DNA of 64,000 nt, from assembly GCA_947034885.2 (NCBI GenBank), contig OX344749.2, positions 26,055,501 through 26,119,500 on the forward strand, written 5' to 3'. This stretch comes from Thuidium tamariscinum. Taxonomy: Eukaryota; Streptophyta; Bryopsida; Hypnales; Thuidiaceae. The notes beneath the pieces are model-generated. The model was not told where the DNA came from, ran no database searches, and saw only the letters and a list, made by a program, of their open reading frames with translations. The position numbers and the translations under genes are program-made. Shown here piece by piece: positions 24,601-37,500 of this stretch. How positions within the stretch are numbered: position 1 is the stretch's first letter; the number at the start of each line of letters is the position of its first letter.

Positions 24601-27600
24601 ATCATCATCATCACCTTCTTCTTCGTCGTCAAAGTCTTCAGAGTCTTGGCTGTGGTCACTTTCACTTGACAAGAACTCATCGCTCTCTTCACTGTCACAA
24701 GACGATCCCCTGCAACCTTCACAGTCCTTGTTTTTACTTTCTAAATTACAAATGGCTTCTTCGTCACACAATATGTTGTGCACATTGGATTTTTTCATCG
24801 CAATTGTGGTTTTATTTTTAAGAACAACAAAGTACATTTCCTCCTTTGTCACCTCATGAAGGTACGAGTACGTAGCAAGTCCTAGACTGAAGTTGTTGTA
24901 ATCCTCATCATCTTCGTTGTTGTTGCATTTGTTCTCGTCATGAAGGCAAGAATGTGGTATTTGCAATGGTATTGGAAACGACAACAATGCTCTGTCAACC
25001 TTATCCTCCATTGCTTCTTGTAAACTTGCACAGGCTCCAAGTTGCTTAGAGTTTGTCATCCCGTCAATTCAAAGCATTGATCTACCACTTTGAAGTGGTA
25101 GCGTAACAACTTCGGGACTTGCAGTGGGTTGCCACTTCCTCATGGGTACCAAAGTCAGGGGGTCCGTTGATTACCTCTTCGCGTGGGCACTTGGAGCCTA
25201 CACCGATTTGCAAGGGTGGAGTGAATTGCTTCAAGTAATGAGGCAAAACCATACCTTGAACTTCAGTGTAATGTAGAAGTAGTTGGGGGGAGAAACATAC
25301 CTGATCCGTTGTTGGGAGCTTGTACGTTGTTTGCGGCTCCTTTGTTCCCCGTCTTGATTGATTCATCGCTATTGATGCTCCATTGGTCTGTTTCAATATA
25401 TTCGCAATTTAGGAAATATTGATTAGGCATTTATCAGAATAAGATAAAGTAGGGGCAAAAATTTGTTGAGCTATGAACTTGTGGTTGCGTAGAAGGGGGC
25501 GTCGTGATTGCTTGCTATAGCTGGATCAAGTTTAGGGTTTTTGCCCCTTTTGCCCACACTCCTTTGCCGTCTTACATTGCCAATCCAGGTTAGTATCCCC
25601 TAGCACTATCGCTGAATTTGGAGAAGAAACAGTTTCAGTGACGGCCGAACCTGTCTGTGGGTTGGTCATCACGTTTTTTATTTCAACCGCTTCTTCAGCC
25701 AATGTTAGTTTCTTGTAATTTTCTATGTCATTTTTGCTTGCAGTGAAGGTGTTAGGTTCACGAATGAGGAATTCAAGAAAGAGCTCGGAATGAGAGGAAG
25801 AAAAATAGGGTGTAGAATCTTACCGTACTAGGGGCTTTGTTTTTTCTTTTGCCTTATTTGATGATTTCAACTTGTCCACTCTATTTGCGCTGTTGTTGTG
25901 TCTTGGGCTACAAGATCTGAAGTCACTGCACTCCTTTGTTGACATTATTTCCTTCGATTTCTACTGAACTGGTGTCGACCAAACTTGCTTCCGCCATTGC
26001 TAAGGCGTTTGTAATGACAGGCGCTCCTTTTGCCGTGCTTGATTTTTTTGATGTGTATTGTGTTTTCTTTGCTTGCAATGAAGGTTTAAGGTTTAGGAAA
26101 TTCAATTCATGAGGGAGCAAGGAATGACAAAAAAAAATAGGATGTCAAATTTAACCTATACTAGGGACTTCGTTCTTCTTTTTTCCTCCTAGCAAGTTGG
26201 TAATTTCAACTTGGCCACTCTTTTTCTATTGTTGCTATGTTTCATGATGCAGGATTGACGCCGCTCTACTCTTGTGCTGACGTAGTTTCCTTCGCTTGCA
26301 ATGTTGTTGGTGTCGATTGGTCCTACTCTAGCTGTTCTAAGGACGTTTGTGGTGTGAACCGCTCCTTCAACCATGCTTAATTTCTTACTTTGTATTGTGT
26401 TGTAATTGCCTACAACAAGGTTTTAGATTCATGAAACCAAAATAGTTGAGAGAGCAAGGAATGAAAAACTCCCAAAAATTGGGTGTAGAATCTTACATGT
26501 ATCGTCGTTGGGAGGACTTCATTGTTGTTTGCTCTTCTCAATAGCTTCTTGGATTCGATTTGTTCGCGGTCACTACATTGTTGTTGTGTCTCGGAATGCA
26601 GTAGTTGTTGTCGATGTAGTCTTGTATTCACGTTCTTTTCTTCGCTGGAGAGGTTGATGACATCATTGGTTGCATCAAGAAAAATCACAAGTTGGAGCTG
26701 CTTATACTCCTCATCGCTGAACCCAAAACCATCTCCTTCAAGGCGTCATGAAGGACCCCATTCTAGAATAGCAGTAGCATTGCGGTAGTAAAGTTACTGA
26801 TAGTTCTTGTTGGTTGGATGCTTGGGAAGTATCCTACTCTTAGTAAATCTTGGTTTGGAAGCTAAAAATCATTTGTCCATGTAGAGAAGAAACAACTCTA
26901 CTTGAGCTTGTAGGGCACCATGGTGATCAGTAGCCCACTAGCAAATGACTTCAGCAACTACAGTAAGAGCAAGAGGAATGGGGAAAGATGGAAAGGAATC
27001 CATATTGAAAGGTTGGTTCTGTTGAATGTGTAGTGGCCATGTGATTTGATTTGTTATCAACCCTTTATTATCTTCTACATGAATTGAATGAAAAAGTGCA
27101 TTGATTTTTGTAGATTCTTTTCTTATGTGGTGTAGGTTGTGAAGGAAGCCTTGTCAATGAAAATCACTACTTCAAGCTTGGGAATTGTAGACATTTGATT
27201 GATACCCTTAGTTGTAGCATCTTAGCAATGAATGCAGAGAAAATGATTACATACTTGAATGCAAAATGCTTTCAATTATGCTTATAGATTTGGATATCTT
27301 GTGAGCTCTGAACTTAGATTCAATGAGAATATGAGAGTGAGAATGTTTAACTGGTTATTGAAGGGGAAACATCTTTTCAGATAATTTAGAATATTTTTAG
27401 TTAGTATAGTATTTTAAAGTATTGCAATTCCAATTTTGTTAGTTATGGTGGCAAATTTTGGTATCTCACAAGTTGGGAATTTGATTTGGGACGGATTGTT
27501 TTGAATTGTATAGTTGAAGGCTCCTTTCAGCTGAACCCTACACCCAACGACCTTAACTGACTCTGTATTTTTTTGGTTGATTTTAGTCTGCCATATATCT

Positions 27601-30600
27601 GTTGAACCTGCCAACTCTACTACCTTAGAAGTTATTTCTAGTCAAAGTCTGTGAAACATGAGTACTCAGATCGGGCCCTAGTCCTTTTGAAATGGACATG
27701 CCCTGCCGAAAAAAATGGACAGCAACCTCTTTTTTTCCAGCACCGTGTGGCTAGATTGCACCATTTCAAATTAAATGTCTTTTTTTTGCCATAAAGTTTC
27801 TAGTTCTCTTTAAAATATGGATGAAGTTGCCAAATTTGGATGAAGAAGTATATGAATATGACAAAAAATTGTTTTTAAGTCCAAAAGATGGATGAATGTA
27901 AAAATACAATGCTTCACCAAATTTGAAGTGATTGCCATCTTGGCACTTTCTCAAAAAGTAAAAAAAAAGGGCTGATGGGAACTCATTCAAAATTGCACGT
28001 GGCAAGTTATCACTGGTTTTTTATCACGACCATCAAAATTTTGAAGCTTCAAACTGTACCTTCAATTTTCACAGATTTAAATGAAGGGCATTCTAAGCAT
28101 TTTTTTTCATTAGTTTTACATCATAAAGTATAGTAATTCTTTCCAAGAACCTACCAAAAAATTTTGGTGCAAATTTTTTTAGTTTATAGAGCTCTAGCAG
28201 CCTAAACAACTAGGGTAGCGACCACAAAATGGTCACTCAAGCGTTTAGGGGTTAAGTTAAAAATAGGAATTGTGTTGAAAGTAGGACTTTAGACCTCATT
28301 TAGGCATAGAAGAATGTGTTTTTTCAAGAAAACTTGAACTAACCTCACTTAGAAAATCAACTCAAGTTTTTCATTCAAAAATTCTTTTGACATTTCAAGT
28401 TTCCAATCAAAAGTTATGAAATTTCAAAGAGGTGTTTGAAATTGTTCTTGTTATATTTTTTGAAACTTCCTCTTCGAAATTTGTCCATAACTTTTGATTG
28501 GAAACTTGAAATGTCAAACGAATTTTTGGGATTGAAACTCCAATTCATATTTTAACTAGTCTTAGTTCAAATGTTTTTGAAAAAATACATTTTACTATGC
28601 TTAAATGAGGTCTGAAATGTTGGTTTTAATACAAAATTTTGAGTTTTCAACTTAACTATGAGCTCTCACAACTTTGAGAATTTATATATCCCATATGGAT
28701 TGCTCGACCTCCTACCTCCGTATGTGTATATAAAGAGCTTTACTTCTCCATTCATTTTACAAAATACAAATGATTCATAGAATAAAACAATTAAGTGAAT
28801 AAATTCATTCCATGATCTTAATTTGTTTTGGTCAACATTCTTGAAAGTTGATAAAAAAAACTTTAAATTTTAACCATCCAAAAGCATTTCATCTAAAAAT
28901 TTGTCATTTTGTAATTCATCTAAAAAAATTTCATCTAATTCTTTTTCTAGCCATTATTTCAACTATTTTATTAAATCTTTAGAAAATAATTTTTTGGAAT
29001 AAGTGACGTGGAAAAAAAATCCATGGTGGCAATGAAAAAAATCCACCGTAGCAAAGGAGTGAGAGGAAGACTTTTTGACGTGTATCTTTGTCCAAACTGA
29101 CAACCGAATTGACAGAATTCTGTCAAAAAAGTGTCCGAAACAAGTACTCCTAATCTACAACAGAGCTGACGGAATTCTATCAAAATTATTGTCAAATAAG
29201 ACGAAGTTTCCCTTATAGTGTTAAGATTCTCATGTCATCTTTATTCCACACAAGGTTACATTGGTAGATGAGAAGGTCTAGCTTTATCCCACAGATATTC
29301 ATGCATTAGTGGCAAAAGAGGTTGATCTTGGTAGTTGCAATAGAGAAAACATCCAAAATTGGTCTTTTAAAACTCAACAACAACATGATATTAAAAATTC
29401 AAAATATCACTTCAAATTAATGAAGCTATGAAGTGGTTCTCTTTTCTTAATAAATGGCCAGTGCCTTTGTAAGAAGGTGCCACCTTGAAGCCATTTAAAT
29501 GATGTCATCTTCCTTTCTATTATTTAATATTATTTAATATTATTATTATCATTATTATCATCATCATCATCATCGTCAAAATTCAAAATATTGTTACATA
29601 TTGTACACATGTATAATGCAACAATGTGCTTGCCATGGGGCTCTCTTTTTGGCCTAGCTTATAAACTTCCAAGTTAGACTCCCTTGACATACAAACAAGG
29701 AGATGCTCTAACCAACCTAATGAAGTTCTAATCTCAATTATTAGAAAAGTTTATCATAGGTTGATGAAAGACTCCAATGGGTGGTTTTTAAGATGTGTGT
29801 ATAAGGCAATTGGCATATAAACATCAAAACTTTGGAGTGCAAAAAATTTAACTTCAAAGGGTTCAAAGCTTAAAATTTTTAATGTTTTAGTGAAAAGAAA
29901 CAATTTTCTTTCTTTGAATTCTAATATCTTGCAATGTAAATGGTCAAAGTTTTCAAGCTATAATATGTGTATTGAATAGACATTTTGAAGCTTCAAGCAA
30001 AACTTTAAAATCATAAACTACTCATCACAATTGTTGAATTTATACCTTATACAACAATAGACAATAAGTTGATTCATATCCAATATTATAGAGGCAATTC
30101 TTAATAAATTTGATTCAATTAATATTGAATATATATAAAATAAGCAAGATTTTATAAGTCATTTCCATTTTTCTAATACAATATTTTTAACTAATGAAAA
30201 AATATTTTTTTCACATAAAATACTATTAATTTTATTTAAACTTTTATTGAATTACACATAGTAAAATTTGTGAGTACAAAATAACAATGTGAATTTAACA
30301 ACAATGTATTCTAATTCTAAATCATATTAATTTTTGAATTTTTTTTTGGAAACATATATTTTTAAAATTTTTACAAATATAAATAAATGAATAATTTTTT
30401 ATGTATGACATAATAATAAGTAGGAAATTTAGATTGAAATCATACAAAGGTTGTAGTAAACCTTTGTTTATGCTGCTTCTTTAAAATTCAAAGATATTAA
30501 TTTCTTTTTCCAGATTTGTAATTCATCAATTATTTCAACTTTTTAATATTTAAATGGAAATACTTCTGCAGGTGATAATAAGTTGGAAATGAATCGTAGG

Positions 30601-33600
30601 CAATCTGCATCTTGTTTACGATTTGATCCTTTGTGGTGCGTCTATCACATTATATATATGGGTGAAAGAAGTTTGGATATTTGTTTATTACATTTATTAT
30701 TATTTATTATACTTTATAATTTTCATCATTAAATTTTTAAAAAAAACAAGGTTACAATTACAAATTGAAATCAATTAGGAGACTAATTATTATGAGTATT
30801 CTTGGGTGTTTTTCTTAGGATTATGTCATAAATCTCTACAATTTTGAGGCTATAGGTGACATTCTTTGTACCCATCAAACACTCTCAAATAAAAGTAATT
30901 TACGAAGATGATTTGTGTCGATTGAAATTTTGAATCCATTTAATTTAAAGACATTAGAATTTTAATCAAATCAAAAACTTTGGACATCACTAAAATACAC
31001 AAATTTTGTATGTAATTGTGAATACAATGATATTTAGCTCTATAAGTATAATTTGAATTCACCTAGAGTTTTGAAACAATTGAAATCTTAAAATGTCATA
31101 TAGATTAAAAAAAATAAACTACAAATCCCAAAAACATATTGATATTTATGTCCTAATAAAGTTTGTATACTATATCCTATTAAGAAAATGTTTATATAGA
31201 TAAATCTAATCAACTACTATTTTTATGATTCAAAACTAGTAATTGAAATCAATCATAGAATTTCTTAAATTAAAATTCTTTGAAATAAAATGTTGATTTA
31301 CACTTTTTGTATCCTATTAAAAAATTAAAAAATCATTTAGAAAACTTAAAATATTCAAATGATTATATATCACTTTAAGAATCTAAAGTATATGAAAAAG
31401 TGAAAGAGATTGAAATTTTGAATAAATTTAGATTCTGTTGTACTTACAAGGTGAAGAATTTGTAAATTTGTGAATGAAAATTATAAATATCTTATGTATT
31501 ATAGGCTTACATCTTTCTTGAAAAACAAGAATCGAAGTTGAAAATTTGTTTATCAATTTGAGTATAATTAAACTTTCAATGTTGTTTGTAATTTTTTTTA
31601 TCAAAATTTTTTACTCTTCATTTTTAAAACTTTAATCTTAATATAGAATCAATTTAATAAAAAAAAATCCATCATATTTTAATTTATAACTAATGTTGAT
31701 GGTGTATACTTATTATTATTATCATAGATTTTTATATATGCTTAAATCCCTTAAGTTCCTTGACTATACTTACTCTAAAAACAACATTTCTAGTACCAAT
31801 TTCAATTTCTTATTAAACATTTTTTGAGATTTATAATCTTAAGATCTTTTAGAAAATTTATTTGAGAACATGGAAAAAAATTTCAGATTTTTCCACCATA
31901 TAGATTGCTAGATATCAGCATTTGAATGCTCAAAAATAATTTTTTTCACCCTGAGGAAAACAGGGTAGCTGCACTTTAGCAGGCAACAATCATGTGAGAA
32001 ATGGTCCAAAATTCTTGTTCTTATTTGTATTCATTGTTGAAGCCAAGTAGGATACTTACTTAAAAAATTTCAAATTATTTTGAATTGTACAACATATAGG
32101 AAAAAAAAGTAAGTAGAAAGAAGTAGCAAATGATTTAAAATACAAAATTGTTAAAAATTTATATATGGAATCAAAAAATATAAATCCAAATGGTTGGAAT
32201 GTTTTAATAAAAAATATATACTAAGATTTATTTTTTTTCAAAAAGTATTGAAAATTGAGTAAAACAAATGACTTCAAAGTTTATTTTAGAGTAGAGAATC
32301 CATAACTGCCCACAAACAAAAACTCCTCATAACTTTTGACTCATTGATCAAAATGGAATGGCTAAAATATTATTACACATACATTACCAAAGAAAATCAA
32401 TTTCAAATTATATTTTTTGAAAAAAGTGATTTTTTCCAATCTGCCCGAATTCCCCATTTACGAAAAAACAAACATATTAGGCCATAACTTTTGACTCATA
32501 TTTCTAATGTCTTGATTTTGTACTCAAGAAAGATATTTTTCATCCCCACCTTCTATTTAAATTTTGCCCAAAAATATGGAAATCTCTAATCACACATACT
32601 TGTTCAAAATTGTTATATTGCCAAATTTAGTAGGCTAGTCCTTTAGGATTAAAAGATATCAATATTTTAAAATTTTAAAATTTTTAATTAATTTTTTAAA
32701 TAATTATTTACATAATATATAAAATATTGATACAAATAATTATGGATTTTTCTACTCCTTTAATTTATTGTTTATTATTTCAAATTTTATACTAATTTTT
32801 GTTACAAGAAATTGAAATTGTTCTTCAAGTAAATTTAGGAAAGAAGATAAGTAAAGAACTTTCAATTTTCTTATGATTGTCAAATCCTATATTGGAGTTT
32901 TCTAATGGTTGATATCTTTATCCTAAAATTAATTAGGTATTTTGGATTTACAATACGGGAACCAAGTATGCAATTTAAAATTATCATTAGTTTTTCATAT
33001 GAAGTAAGAAATGACGATTTTACTGGCAAAAAACCTCCTCCAGGCCAAGTAATTATTTCATTTGATTATTACTTTGATGTATTTAGAAAAGATAAGTGTG
33101 AAGATAAGAAATAAATATTTTATTCTACAATACAACTAATTTTTATCCATTAGTAGTAAATTTCATAAAAAAATTCTTGATCATTTGTATAAAAAAATTA
33201 TTTTATTTAATCAAATTTGTCTTTATGATAAAATGAAACTACTAATAAATAGAATGTTCTACAAATTAAAATTTAGAATAGTTTATTGTCATACTAATGT
33301 AGTATGAGGCAATTATTGCTTCTTTTGAGCTCATTGTCATTGTCATTGTCATTGTCATTGTGTGACAAACTATCACAATGAACTGAAAATTTTTAATTAT
33401 TTCCATTCCACCCCCCAATCTGATTTAAATATGGAAATTTTAAATTTAAATTTTTTTAAATTGTGGGCCCCGTCACACTCACCCCCTCTTATAATTTTGA
33501 GAGGGTGGGCCTCTATACAATCAGTATGAGATAAGAAAATAGCATTCATATTTGTATTATTGTATTTGTATTTGTATTTGTATTTAGTATCTATATCCAT

Positions 33601-34540
33601 ATCTAATTTCAATATCCATATTCAGTATGTATATTGAGTATCCATATTCATGTAATCATATTTAGTATCTGAACTCAATATATATATCCGACAGCTGTTG
33701 ATTTTTCTTAGAGGGGGTGGAATTTTTTTAATTTCAAATCCAATGGCTCTCAATTTTCCGATGAATGGGGGGGGGGGGGGGGAGCATGGAAATTAAAAAC
33801 AGGTTGTGTTGCCTCTTTTTGACACATTATTGTTATTGTCACATTAAATGTCATAGTGATTTGGTAACATTTCTATCTTCTTTTACTTGAATGAAGTAAT
33901 ATCTCTAAAAGAAAATCCTATTTAGTAAAATGATTTCTTAAAGCATATGTACCTTCTTAAAGACACATAAAAAAACATTGAGAACCATATGTATTCTAAA
34001 AAATTATTGACTTGAAACTATATGAAAGGACATTATTTATTTATGATAATTATATTAAAATAGTAGATTTTTATATCAAATGGGAGATAGGAGATGAAGA
34101 AATTGTAAAAATTATACAAAATATATTAAAAATTTTAACCATTATTTATTTGATTCTTTATATGGATTGTATTTTTAAAGAAAAAAAAAATGCTATATTT
34201 AATAGTAGGATATTTGTAAATGCTTCAAGGCCCAAACAACAATATTAATTTGGACTTATTCTGTCAATTTGGTTGTGACAATTTAGAGTTTCAAACAATT
34301 TTTGCTGATTTTTTTGTCAATTTGGACTTGTCAACTTAGATAGTATTTTCTTGTAGTTACAGTAGTATTGAAATTATATTATCAAAGGAAGTTTGAATTG
34401 TAGTTATTTGAGATTATGCTGTGAAGAGTGGAATTATCACTATTCACAACATAATTCAGTTGTCTTGTATGAGACACATATATTTCTATTAAATTGTATT
34501 TTTCTACTTGAGATCATTTTGTTTTTGTTTTCTTCTTTAC

Positions 34541-34585
<45 letters not shown>

Positions 34586-37500
34586 AAACTAGAAAAGAGT
34601 ATCTAAGTCTTTGCCTTGAAGTTATAAAAAATTTAGAAATAAATTTTGTTTTAGTATATTGTTAAGCACTTATGTGTACAATATCCAATATTTAAAACAA
34701 ATGTTATACATACCAATATTATTAAGATACAACACAATACCTAAAAATTAGTTTCAGCGTTTTCTACCATATAACTAATTGAAGTTAGAAAAATTATGAG
34801 ATTGGCATATTCTTTAAAATGAAAAAGCATTGTGTTTTTTTGAGATTATTTTCTTAAAGAAACAACATTGTAATAATTTTGACATATGTTTTTAGAAATA
34901 TTTTTTGATCTTGACCACTGGAAATGGTATTTAGTACTTTATTACTAAATACCAACTTCTTTCAAGTTAAAAATTAAAATTATTTTAGTTTTAGAGAATA
35001 AATCTTATTGCCATTTACTATGTTATTTTCTTCATTTTATTTATATTTTGACTTATTTCTAATTTTTTTAATTAAAATAGAAAACAATATTTTTTTCAAA
35101 TTAAATGGTAAAATTTACTCTATTGGTGCAGTGCGGAGTTGAATGCTTGATTTCTTTTATGTTGCAATTCATCATCTACAACTTCTCACTCCTTGCCTTA
35201 TACTCTTCTAAAATCAAACTTTCTCTACATGAGCTTCTAGTTAGACTCTTTATACATTGAACTATAATTTTCTTAAAACCTAGCCTATGTTTTAAAGATT
35301 AACACCATATAAGGATTATGTTGATCTATCCAAAACATATTTTTTGAGTTTCAATAGCCTTTAAAAAATTAAATAGTAACCACAAAATGGTGGTTTAGAT
35401 CTTTAAGAGCTTTGTTGAATAAGTATGGGCCAAAATTTACTAGAGTTAGTATTGAAAGAAAGCACACAATTTCACTTCATGAATTTAGATATAGTCCAAA
35501 GGATAATAGGCATAAATTAAGCAATAGAGAATATCCATGAATTTTATAATATTTGTCCTTAGGAAAAGATTCAAAATAATTTTAAAGTAATTTATAATTT
35601 TATAATTTCATATTTTTCCTATTAAATTTTTTCATTACATCTCCTACTTCATTCACTTCTTTAATGTGTAAATGTATAAATTTGAAACAAAAATACCACT
35701 CCCTCTATTTTTGAATAATACCAATGTCTCTTTTGTGTTCAAATAAAAACTTAAAGAAAACCAAAGGGATTAATTTTTGTCTCTAATATATTATACCTTT
35801 ACAAGATGAAAGGAGTTTTAGGATATTAAAAAAATAAAATAATAAAAATGCTGGCACAAATGTTTTATTTCAATTATTTTGTTGGCATAACATTTTTGGG
35901 AATATGTATGCCATTTGTGTGCAAAATGTTTAGGACAACAAGAAAAACATATAACTATATTGTACTAAAGTACTTCTATACTTGTAAGTTTGAAATTTTC
36001 TATAGTAATTTTTTTTAATGGTTATCACCAAATCATTCTTTATGTCAAGATTTGTTGACAAGACTCTACTATTAGCCAAAATATGCTATCAACTTTATCA
36101 ATAAATATATTCTTATTTTGTAAATATTATATTATAATTTCATTGAACTAACTAGGCAAATATCTTTGATGATTGGATTTCTAAAGATCTTTAGTACTTA
36201 GAGCCTATAGAAGTTTCAAGAATTTATACAAAATTTTAAATAAACTGAACTAAAATATCATTTAGTCAACTAATTCACATTTGTATTTATGAGTTTTTTA
36301 GAGAACTCCTTAATAACTGTAAGACTAGAGACCTTAAACAACAAAACAAGTCTTTTCATCAAATTCTCAAAATAAGATCTTACTTTCAAATGAACCAACA
36401 AAAAATGTTTTTTTTTTAATCTTGAATACATTGATTATATATTTGGAAGATGGGTTAGAACATCAATATCGTTCAAGCTCAACTCTAATTTTTACATTGT
36501 GTATTTCTTTTTTGTCTCCTATTCTTAAATGTCTTCTATAATCAATGGAGTACATCCTATCATTCAAAAGTAATTAAAATTCTAAATGAGTTCAAAATTT
36601 AAATCAATTATAGAAATGAAAGTATTAAATAATAATTACCGAGATTGGAATTGGGATGGATTCATCTAACTTTGAAAATTGCATGAGAAATAAATTGAAC
36701 TATATGTCTATATCTTGTAACTCTAATTGCAATCTTGCAAATTCAATTAAACATTCAATTTCATAGCCTTCATGATAGTAATAAAGTTTAGTAGTTTTTT
36801 ATAATCTTTCTTGTAACTAAAAGTATAAACTCCATATTAATTGACATTTTGTTTATATAGAACAATCCTTTTGTAACAACAAACTATTTACTACAAAACG
36901 ATTCATTTTTTAATTCATAATTATATAAAATTTTGTTTCATAATGATATAACATTAAATTTTGTTAAATCAATATCATTGTAGTCAAGGTATTTTTAGTT
37001 TCTTCATTAAGCCATTCAAAATTGATTTTAATTGTAAATTACAAAATATATATAATAATGAAGTGTTTTTGTCTTTCCAACCTCATTTTCCAAACTAAAT
37101 AAGATTAGTAATTTTTATATATAGTACAATTATTATACCTTTTATTTTATTTTATAATTGACATTTTATTATTGAAATACTTAAGTCAATCTGAAAATAA
37201 ATTTTATTATATTGTCGTCTATGCTTGAAGGAATTATTGATTATATCACCATCAAGAAGAGAAGTTGTAAGTAAAGATGGAATGTGCCTAGTGGCACTTG
37301 CAGGAGATTTTTTAAATTATAAATCATTTCCTCAACTTTCATCCTTGTTCTTGATTCAACCGCCAGCAAGTGAGGTTCTTAATAGTTATAATATTTTTAA
37401 AGATAAGAAATACAACTATACAAGTAGTTTGGGATTATTTTGATAAATACATGATAATTTCCAAGGTAGTATACCAAATTTATTTATTTTTTTAAATTAT

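Larger units (their letters stand above)
20908..28251 (-). mobile_element. piggyBac-family transposon, 7.3 kb, decayed
   Basis: Both ends read CCCCTAAACGC inward and abut TTAA (20904-20907 and 28252-28255), the obligatory piggyBac target. The minus strand encodes a recognisable piggyBac transposase with all three catalytic aspartate motifs. Internal features are the broken transposase (21991-25059), a CACTA-like insertion (22358-23072), triplicated ~335-bp repeats (about 25785-26790) and long stretches without coding (20950-21990, 26800-28200). It is unusually large for the family and is interrupted by stops and a frameshift, so presumably immobile. Confidence 0.9.
10415..30571 (+). other. 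HAP2 intron 4 (20.2 kb), transposon-rich
   Basis: The largest intron. From 10.4 to 16.4 kb it is AT-rich with no supported feature. From 16.4 to 19.4 kb it holds two MITEs, an 11-bp tandem array, a foldback unit, a SINE head and a tandem array. From 20.4 to 28.75 kb it holds the palindrome-embedded piggyBac element with a nested CACTA-like insertion. From 28.8 to 30.5 kb I see only AT-rich sequence and a short (ATT/ATC)n run near 29.52-29.58 kb. Confidence 0.75.
33049..37230 (+). other. HAP2 intron 6 (4.2 kb)
   Basis: Contains an ATTGTC hexamer array, a poly-G tract and a zone of TATTTGTA/TCCATATT words (33390-33790) related to sequence at 56.8-57.7 and 60.3-60.5 kb, plus a (TAG)n microsatellite. 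The rest, 34.7-37.2 kb, shows nothing recognisable. Confidence 0.65.

Noticed and set aside
24220-24821. Plus-strand open frames across the piggyBac region
   Set aside because: They are shadows of the minus-strand transposase and acidic N-terminal segment.
29520-29580. (ATT)n/(ATC)n run as a possible element
   Set aside because: Simple low-complexity sequence with no ends or duplication.
30636-30730. Read-through of exon 5 giving GERSLDICL, resembling the next HAP2 block
   Set aside because: No GT donor after it joins exon 6 in frame, whereas the gtgcgt donor at 30636 gives a gap-free alignment and correct phase.
32905-32936. Upstream extension of exon 6 from an ATG at 32905
   Set aside because: An in-frame ATG exists but lies inside the intron; the aattag acceptor at 32936 fits phase and family alignment.
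34393-34665. 90-codon ORF with a poly-Val run
   Set aside because: The run is translation of the (TAG)n microsatellite.
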